Part shown: positions 58,767 to 64,000 of the stretch, one piece after another
How the letters are laid out: the number at the start of each line of letters is the position of its first letter
How positions within the stretch are numbered: the first letter of the stretch is position 1
Origin: Streptomyces dangxiongensis
GTDB lineage: Bacteria > Actinomycetota > Actinomycetes > Streptomycetales > Streptomycetaceae
Reading direction: 5' to 3'
DNA length: 64,000 bases
Assembly: GCF_003675325.1 (NCBI RefSeq)
Contig: NZ_CP033073.1
Location: 5,580,001-5,644,000, forward strand
Position numbers and translations under genes: made by a program
Notes under the pieces: generated by a model
The model's input: the letters and a program-made list of their open reading frames with translations, nothing else
Told to the model about the DNA's origin: nothing
The model's database searches: none

Positions 58767-60128
58767 ATGGACAAGCAGCAGGAGTTCGTGCTCCGGACGT
58801 TGGAGGAGCGCGACATCCGGTTCGTACGCCTGTGGTTCACGGACGTGCTGGGCTTCCTCAAGTCCGTCGCCGTGGCCCCCGCCGAGCTGGAACAGGCCTT
58901 CGACGAGGGCATCGGCTTCGACGGTTCCGCCATCGAGGGCTTCGCCCGGGTCTACGAGTCCGACATGATCGCCAAGCCAGATCCGTCCACCTTCCAGGTC
59001 CTGCCCTGGCGCGCGGAGACCCCCGGCACGGCCCGCATGTTCTGCGACATCCTCATGCCGGACGGCTCCCCGTCCTTCGCCGACCCGCGCTACGTCCTCA
59101 AGCGCGCCCTCGCCCGCACCTCCGACCTGGGCTTCACCTTCTACACCCACCCGGAGATCGAGTTCTTCCTGCTGAAGGACCGCCCGCTCGACGGCTCCCG
59201 CCCCACCCCCGCCGACAACTCCGGCTACTTCGACCACACGCCCACCAACGTCGGCATGGACTTCCGCCGCCAGGCGATCACCATGCTGGAGTCGATGGGC
59301 ATCTCCGTGGAGTTCTCCCACCACGAGGGCGCCCCGGGCCAGCAGGAGATCGACCTGCGCTACGCCGACGCCCTCTCCACGGCCGACAACATCATGACGT
59401 TCCGCCTGGTCATGAAGCAGGTGGCGCTGGAGCAGGGGGTCCAGGCGACCTTCATGCCCAAGCCGTTCTCCGAGCACCCCGGCTCGGGCATGCACACGCA
59501 CCTCTCCCTCTTCGAGGGCGACCGCAACGCCTTCTACGAGTCCGGCGCCGAGTACCAGCTCTCCAAGGTCGGCCGCTCCTTCATCGCGGGCCTGCTCCGG
59601 CACGCGGCGGAGATCTCCGCGGTCACCAACCAGTGGGTGAACTCCTACAAGCGCATCTGGGGCGGCTCCGAGCGGACCGCCGGCGCCGGCGGTGAGGCCC
59701 CCTCGTACATCTGCTGGGGCCACAACAACCGCAGCGCCCTCGTCCGCGTCCCCATGTACAAGCCCGGCAAGACCGGCTCCGCCCGCGTGGAGGTCCGCTC
59801 CATCGACTCCGGCTCGAACCCCTACCTGGCGTACGCGGTCCTGCTGGCCGCCGGCCTGAAGGGCATCGAGGAGGGCTACGAACTCCCGCCGGGCGCCGAG
59901 GACGACGTCTGGGCCCTGTCCAACGCCGAACGCCGCGCCATGGGCATCGAGCCCCTCCCGCAGAACCTCGGCGAGGCCCTGACCCTCATGGAGAGCAGCG
60001 ACCTGGTCGCCGAGACCCTCGGCGAACACGTCTTCGACTTCTTCCTGCGCAACAAGAAGTCGGAGTGGGAGGAGTACCGCAGCGAGGTCACGGCGTTCGA
60101 GCTGCGCAAGAACCTGCCGGTGCTGTAG
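58767..60128 (+). CDS. glnA2: GlnA2-type gamma-glutamylpolyamine synthetase (glutamine synthetase fold)
   Basis: 453 residues from ATG 58767. FDGSAIEGFARVYESDM is the beta-Grasp active-site loop, MPKPFSEHPGSGMHTHLSL the ATP-site signature, and HNNRSALVRVP the phosphate-binding RxR/NRSA-like region; GGEAPS provides the flap Glu. The overall sequence is the one I know as Streptomyces GlnA2, a GS-like ligase shown to gamma-glutamylate polyamines rather than make glutamine. It ends GYELPP...LRKNLPVL and is followed by a GC-rich hairpin. An amino-acid decarboxylase nearby could supply its amine substrates. Confidence 0.9.
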   Translation: MDKQQEFVLRTLEERDIRFVRLWFTDVLGFLKSVAVAPAELEQAFDEGIGFDGSAIEGFARVYESDMIAKPDPSTFQVLPWRAETPGTARMFCDILMPDGSPSFADPRYVLKRALARTSDLGFTFYTHPEIEFFLLKDRPLDGSRPTPADNSGYFDHTPTNVGMDFRRQAITMLESMGISVEFSHHEGAPGQQEIDLRYADALSTADNIMTFRLVMKQVALEQGVQATFMPKPFSEHPGSGMHTHLSLFEGDRNAFYESGAEYQLSKVGRSFIAGLLRHAAEISAVTNQWVNSYKRIWGGSERTAGAGGEAPSYICWGHNNRSALVRVPMYKPGKTGSARVEVRSIDSGSNPYLAYAVLLAAGLKGIEEGYELPPGAEDDVWALSNAERRAMGIEPLPQNLGEALTLMESSDLVAETLGEHVFDFFLRNKKSEWEEYRSEVTAFELRKNLPVL

Positions 60129-60155
60129 GCCGCTGCTCGGGCGCTGATCGGACGG

Positions 60156-60188
60156 CACCGCCCCGAGGCTCCTCGCCGCGGGGCGGTG
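60156..60188 (+). terminator. GC-rich hairpin after glnA2
   Basis: Perfect 10-bp stem CACCGCCCCG (60156-60165) / CGGGGCGGTG (60179-60188) with a 13-base loop, between the convergent glnA2 and DUF3618 genes. It lacks a clear T-run, so termination may be partial or use Rho. Confidence 0.55.
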
Positions 60189-60216
60189 TCGTAGCAGGCA
60201 GCGACCCGGCCCTTCT

Positions 60217-60870
60217 TCAGGGCGTCTCGTCCGTCAGATGCCGGCCGGAGTCACGTGCCTGGTCGACGACCTGGCCGGTTCGGTCGCGTGCTTCCTCCTG
60301 CGTGGTCCGGGCCGCGCGCGCCGCGCTGTCCTGCACCTCGGCGGCCCCGCTCTGCGCCGCGTCCCGGGCGCCTTCCTTCACGCTCTGCGCGGCCTCGACG
60401 GCGGCCTGCTTGACGGGCTCCAGAGCCTCGCTCTGCAGGAGATCGGACGCCGCCTGCTGCTCGGTCCGCGTGGCGGGCAGCATCGAGGACGCCAGGACAC
60501 CGACGCCGAAGGCGATCAGCCCGGCGGCCAGCGGGTTGCCCCGCGCCTGCTCCCGGGCCAGCTCGGGCGCCCGCTGGACGGCCTGCGCCGCCTCGCCGGC
60601 CGCGTCGCGTGCCGAGCCGGCCGCCTGTCCGGCGCCCTCGTGCAGCGAGCCGGCCGCCGACTGCGCGGTGCCCGTCATACCGTGCGCGGCCTGGGACGCG
60701 GTGCCCATGACCCGGCCCCGGATGCCGGACACCGCGCCACGCATCCGCTGGGTGCGGCGGCGGACCACTCGTCTGGGGCTGGTCCGGTCGGCGAGTTGGT
60801 CCACGTCCGCGGACAGTCGGTCGCGAGTGGCCTCTATATCGGCCCTCACCTGGTCGGGTGACGTGCCCAT
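60217..60870 (-). CDS. DUF3618-domain membrane protein
   Basis: 217 residues from ATG 60870. The start SPDQVRADIEATRDRLSADVDQLADR is the DUF3618 hallmark. A basic segment (SPRRVVRRRTQRMRGAV) is followed by long Ala/Gln-rich helices, a hydrophobic stretch (NPLAAGLIAFGVGVLASSML, about residues 113-132) and another coiled region. It overlaps the preceding holin-like gene by 25 bp. Family members are envelope-stress proteins of unknown mechanism. Confidence 0.85.
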   Translation of the reverse strand: MGTSPDQVRADIEATRDRLSADVDQLADRTSPRRVVRRRTQRMRGAVSGIRGRVMGTASQAAHGMTGTAQSAAGSLHEGAGQAAGSARDAAGEAAQAVQRAPELAREQARGNPLAAGLIAFGVGVLASSMLPATRTEQQAASDLLQSEALEPVKQAAVEAAQSVKEGARDAAQSGAAEVQDSAARAARTTQEEARDRTGQVVDQARDSGRHLTDETP

Positions 60871-61268
60871 TCCGCGTTCTCCTTCATGGTCTCGACGGTT
60901 CGCTCGGGCTTGGGAGAGACGGTGCGCATCCGGCTGCGGCCCTTCTGGTACAGCACGGCCGCGACGACGGCCCACACCGCGGCGACGATCAGGGCGGCCC
61001 AGCCCCCGTCCATCACATTGGCCAGACCGAGCACGGCGGCCAGTGACAGGAACAGCAGGACCATGTAGCCGGCGAACCCGGCTCCGCCGTACATGCCGGC
61101 GGCCTTGCCCGCTCGGGTGCCCTCCTCTCTGATCTCGGCCTTGGCCAGCTCCACCTCCTGACGGAAGAGCGTCTGCAGGTCCGACGTCACCACGGACAGG
61201 AGCTGGCCCACGGAGGCGTCCCGCTCCGGCGGCCTGGGCACACCGGGCGTGGGTGAGGCGGTGGCCAT
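60846..61268 (-). CDS. actinobacterial Holin-X (phage holin-like) membrane protein
   Basis: 140 residues from ATG 61268. SVGQLLSVVTSDLQTLFRQEVELAKAEIREEGTRAGKAAGMYGGA is the Act_Holin-X start, then two spans (GYMVLLFLSLAAVLGLANVM, WAALIVAAVWAVVAAVLY). Despite the name, such genes are chromosomal and not part of a prophage: no lysis or phage genes are near. It sits between a coiled protein and DUF3618, a common streptomycete triplet. Confidence 0.85.
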   Translation of the reverse strand: MATASPTPGVPRPPERDASVGQLLSVVTSDLQTLFRQEVELAKAEIREEGTRAGKAAGMYGGAGFAGYMVLLFLSLAAVLGLANVMDGGWAALIVAAVWAVVAAVLYQKGRSRMRTVSPKPERTVETMKENAEWARHPTR

Positions 61269-61269
61269 C

Positions 61270-62028
61270 TCACACCTCCGGGTAGGTCCGGCCCGGTGTG
61301 CCGTCCGGCGGTGTACCGACGGCCGGCGGGACCTGCGGAGGCGGCGGCACCGGTGCTCCCGCGGCGGGCTCGGCGGGGGGCGCGGGCGGTGTCCGCGGTG
61401 TTCCCGTGGCGGGGGCGGGCTGCGAGGCGGTTCCGGGTGCGGGCTCCGCCGCGGCGAGCGGCACCGGCTGGGGGGCCGGCTCGTCCGTCACCGCGCGGCC
61501 CGGCCCTTCCGCGGCCTGCTCCGGCCCGGATCCGCCGGACCGGGAGGCGGTTCCCGCCGCCTTCGCCATGCGCCCGACCGCGAGTCCGGCCAGCAGTGCG
61601 CCGCCCAGGAAGACGCCGGGACGCCGGCGGGCGAAACCCTGAAGGTCGCAGGCGACGCCCTGCACCCCCTGCTTCTCCAGGTAGTCGGCCGCCCGGTGGC
61701 CCTTGTCGGCCACCTGGGTCGCCAGGCTGCGGGCCGGGGAGTCGTGCTGGGCGTTCCCGGCCAGACCGCCGAGGTCTTCCGCCCACTGCCGCAGGCTGCC
61801 TGCCGCGCGCTTGGCCTGCCCGTCGGCCTCGTCCATCACGCGGCCGCGCACCTGATCGATGACGTTTCCCGCCTGCTGCCGCGCCTCTCCCACGACGGCC
61901 CTGGTCTGTTCCGCCGCGGTCCCGGCGACCTCGGTCGCCGCCTGTCCGGCCTGGCCGGCGGTGGCGGAGGCCTCCGTCATGACCTTCTCACCGGTGGTCC
62001 CGGTGCCGGTCTGTATGGACTCACTCAT
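61270..62028 (-). CDS. Ala-rich coiled protein with Pro-rich tail
   Basis: 252 residues from ATG 62028. An amphipathic Ala/Gln/Glu-rich N-terminus (AGQAGQAATEVAGTAAEQTRAV, then QQAGNVIDQVRGRVMDEADG) resembles LEA/CsbD-type helices; RRPGVFLGGALLAGLAVGRM is a single hydrophobic segment, and the last ~80 residues are Pro/Ala rich and disordered. It is 1 bp from the holin-like gene, giving a three-gene operon likely involved in membrane or desiccation stress. Confidence 0.6.
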   Translation of the reverse strand: MSESIQTGTGTTGEKVMTEASATAGQAGQAATEVAGTAAEQTRAVVGEARQQAGNVIDQVRGRVMDEADGQAKRAAGSLRQWAEDLGGLAGNAQHDSPARSLATQVADKGHRAADYLEKQGVQGVACDLQGFARRRPGVFLGGALLAGLAVGRMAKAAGTASRSGGSGPEQAAEGPGRAVTDEPAPQPVPLAAAEPAPGTASQPAPATGTPRTPPAPPAEPAAGAPVPPPPQVPPAVGTPPDGTPGRTYPEV

Positions 62029-62223
62029 CGGCGACTTCTCCTCATCGGATGGTTCGCGTGCGCTCCCGTGGGTGCGCCGGCCGGCGCGTGCCGCGAGGCC
62101 TCGCGCCGGGCACCGCACGGGACCGTCCGTCCCGCTCCGAGTGGCCATTTGTCCGGGATTGACACTCCCGTGGGGATTCGGGATGTCACGGTCCTGGTGA
62201 GCGGACCGACGAGAACGCCCGGG

Positions 62224-64000
62224 TCACTCCCGGCGCAGGCACTCGATCTCGTAGTCGCCGGTGTCCTCGTCGATCGTCACGCCGTGCGTCTCGCTGCGGA
62301 AGCCCGGGAAGCGGCGGTCGAAGGTCTCCAGGGCGGTGAGGTAGCGCAGCAGGGGACCGTCGTGGGTGCCGGTGGACTCGCCCGGCATGAGGACGGGGAT
62401 GCCGGGCGGCGTCACCGTGACCATCGCCGCCGCCACCCGGTCCGCCGCGTCGGCGATCCGCACCCGTTCCGTGCCGCCCCGCACCAGTCGCTGGTAGCAG
62501 TGCTGCGGCGGGAAGACCGGCTCGGGCAGCCGCTGGAACGCGGTGTCCAGCAGTTCCACCAGGCGTGCCGAGCGCAGCTCTTCGTGCATCTGGCGGCACA
62601 GCTCGCGCAGGGTCATTCCGGCGTAGCGGCGGGGGTGCCCGGCGACCGCCTCGGGCAGCACCCGGTCCAGGGGGGCGTCGCCGTCGTACAGTGCCTTGAA
62701 GTCCATCAGGGCATCCAGCAGCGTGCCCCACTTGCCCTTGGTGATGCCCATGGAGAACAGCACCAGCGTGGTGTAGCTGTCGGTCTTCTCGACCACGATG
62801 TTCCGGGTGGCCAGGTACGCGGTCAGGACGCGTGCCGGGATGCCCTCCTCGGCCATCTCACCGGTCGCGGAGATGCCGGGGCAGGTCAGCGTGACCTTCA
62901 CCGGGTCCAGCATGCAGTGACCCTCGGTCAGCCCCGGGAACCCGTGCCAGTCGGCGTCCGGCTCCAGCAGCCAGCAGGACTGTTCGGTGCGCAGCAGCTC
63001 CGGCGGGGCCGCGTCGAAGGCGAGCCGTTCGCCCGTCGCCGGGTCGGTGACCTCCTCCGGCTGCCAGACGCCGAAGAACCACGGCGGCCGGTCCCCGGCG
63101 CTCTCCACCCGCCGGCGCAGCCGGACCATCTCCTGCCGGAAACGGACCGCCTCCGTCACCGCCTCGTCGATCAGCCACTCGCCCTGCGGCCCGTCCATCA
63201 TCGCGGTCGCCACGTCCAGCGAGGCGATCATCGGGTACAGGGGGGAGGTGGTGCCGTGCATCATCAGGGCCTCGTTGAAGCGGTCGTGCTCCACCGGTGC
63301 CCGGGGCGCCGGCCGCACGTGCACCATCGCGGACTGCGACAGGGCGGCCAGCAGCTTGTGCGTGGACTGGGTCGCGAAGACCGTCGGCCGGTCCGGGCCG
63401 GGGAAGGCCTCCGGGTCCACCGACATGCCGTACCGGCCCGCGTACAGCGGGTGGAACCGGGCGTAGGCGAACCAGGCCTCGTCGAAGTGCACCCGGGGCG
63501 TGCTGGCCGCGAGTGCCCGCGCCGCCGGGACGGCCGCGTAACTGAGGCCGTCGTAGGTGGAGTTGGTGAACACCGCGTACTGGGCGTCCTGGGAGACGGC
63601 GCCCTCGGTGAGCGGGTGGGCGGCGATCCGGGCCGCGACGGAGTCCGCCGCCATCTCGGCCGGGGGCAGCGGGCCGGCGAGGCCGTAGCCGTTGCGGGTG
63701 GGGATGAGCCAGACGGGCCGGGCACCGGAGACGACCAGGCCCTGGAGCACCGACTTGTGGCAGTTGCGGTCCACCAGGGCCAGTTCGTCCCGGGTGACGC
63801 TGAAGTGGCCCACCAGCCGGTTGCAGGTGGAGTCGCCGTGCAGCACGAAGTAGGTCAGCTCGGAGCCGAAGACGCGGGCCGCGTTGCGTTCGGCGTCGCC
63901 GATGGGGCCGGTGTGCTCGAACAGCGAGCCGAGCTGCTCCACGGAGATCGACAGGTCGCTGCGCAGCAGCCGTTCGCCGAAGTAGTCGTGGAAGGCCCGT
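62224..64000 (-). CDS. Orn/Lys/Arg-type PLP decarboxylase, 5' end beyond the window
   Basis: At least 591 residues, open at the right edge (frame reads FHDYFGERLLRSDLSISVEQLG before the first ATG-like position 63942). The fold-type I PLP domain has VLHGDSTCNRLVGHFSV, VHFDEAWFAYARFHPLY (Asp binding the PLP nitrogen) and ATQSTHKLLAALSQSAMVHV with the Schiff-base Lys. The C-terminal domain is typical (PPGIPVLMPGE). It should decarboxylate lysine, ornithine or arginine to a di/polyamine. Two genes upstream of glnA2 on the other side of the stress cluster, it makes a plausible polyamine source. Confidence 0.9.
   Translation of the reverse strand, partial: RAFHDYFGERLLRSDLSISVEQLGSLFEHTGPIGDAERNAARVFGSELTYFVLHGDSTCNRLVGHFSVTRDELALVDRNCHKSVLQGLVVSGARPVWLIPTRNGYGLAGPLPPAEMAADSVAARIAAHPLTEGAVSQDAQYAVFTNSTYDGLSYAAVPAARALAASTPRVHFDEAWFAYARFHPLYAGRYGMSVDPEAFPGPDRPTVFATQSTHKLLAALSQSAMVHVRPAPRAPVEHDRFNEALMMHGTTSPLYPMIASLDVATAMMDGPQGEWLIDEAVTEAVRFRQEMVRLRRRVESAGDRPPWFFGVWQPEEVTDPATGERLAFDAAPPELLRTEQSCWLLEPDADWHGFPGLTEGHCMLDPVKVTLTCPGISATGEMAEEGIPARVLTAYLATRNIVVEKTDSYTTLVLFSMGITKGKWGTLLDALMDFKALYDGDAPLDRVLPEAVAGHPRRYAGMTLRELCRQMHEELRSARLVELLDTAFQRLPEPVFPPQHCYQRLVRGGTERVRIADAADRVAAAMVTVTPPGIPVLMPGESTGTHDGPLLRYLTALETFDRRFPGFRSETHGVTIDEDTGDYEIECLRRE

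Noticed and set aside
60846..61268. Prophage indicated by a holin
   Set aside because: The protein is the actinobacterial Holin-X chromosomal family and no other phage gene is in the region.
1..64000. CRISPR array or tandem repeat array
   Set aside because: No regularly spaced direct repeats were seen on reading through the window.

Overview
The window is chromosomal DNA from a Streptomyces or close relative. Evidence: very high GC with strong third-position bias, GTG starts, Tat signals and many Streptomyces-type families (AfsR-like regulator, XRE/DUF397/HATPase trio, GlnA2-type ligase, DUF6082/6087/6578). No rRNA, tRNA, CRISPR array or integrase was recognised. About 75 genes or gene remnants are described.

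Region 1-8.5 kb is accessory and plastic. It holds an IS110 transposase remnant, an IS3 end that abuts a cut-off gene, and an ABC exporter (1143-2917, minus). Divergent from the exporter is an unrecognised locus (3306-5252) with two Sec-exported, strongly cationic, cysteine-free helical peptides, each followed by a small membrane protein. Both units share an upstream 20-bp element and the locus ends in a strong terminator. This is the best candidate for an undescribed system (bacteriocin-like with immunity/export is one hypothesis). Then come DUF6082, an F420-oxidoreductase lacking its N-terminus beside a degenerate IS5-family element, a metallopeptidase-like fragment and DUF6087.

Region 8.7-32 kb is mostly conserved housekeeping and accessory metabolism: a membrane M23 peptidase, two SDRs, a lipoprotein with no ordinary start codon, a frameshifted MazG-like gene, DoxX, a DD-carboxypeptidase, a Gfo/Idh oxidoreductase, a Bcr/CflA exporter coupled to a beta-lactamase-fold hydrolase, Rsm22-like methyltransferase, TetR, prim-pol, the efeOBU iron-uptake operon with a fourth lipoprotein gene and two iron-box sites, PhzF, methionine aminopeptidase, an intracellular-looking sialidase, F420:NADPH oxidoreductase and an M50 protease.

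Region 32-45 kb: DUF6578, a frameshifted AfsR/SARP-NB-ARC regulator convergent with a DrrAB-type exporter, an uncharacterised trio of zinc-ribbon membrane proteins sharing a short sequence motif, panB, and a DHA2 exporter paired with a TetR regulator.

Region 44-53 kb: an EEP-family hydrolase, a Cmx-type exporter, a P450, an XRE/DUF397/HATPase regulatory trio, two paralogous small membrane proteins (one frameshifted) with the same Shine-Dalgarno hairpin, and two translationally coupled exported proteins.

Region 53-64 kb: an S53 protease with terminator, a DUF305/DUF3105 pair, nsrR convergent with a flavohemoglobin gene that has a perfect palindrome upstream (nitric oxide response), glnA2 (polyamine gamma-glutamylation), a DUF3618/holin/coiled membrane-stress cluster, and an amino-acid decarboxylase running off the right edge, which could supply polyamines to GlnA2.
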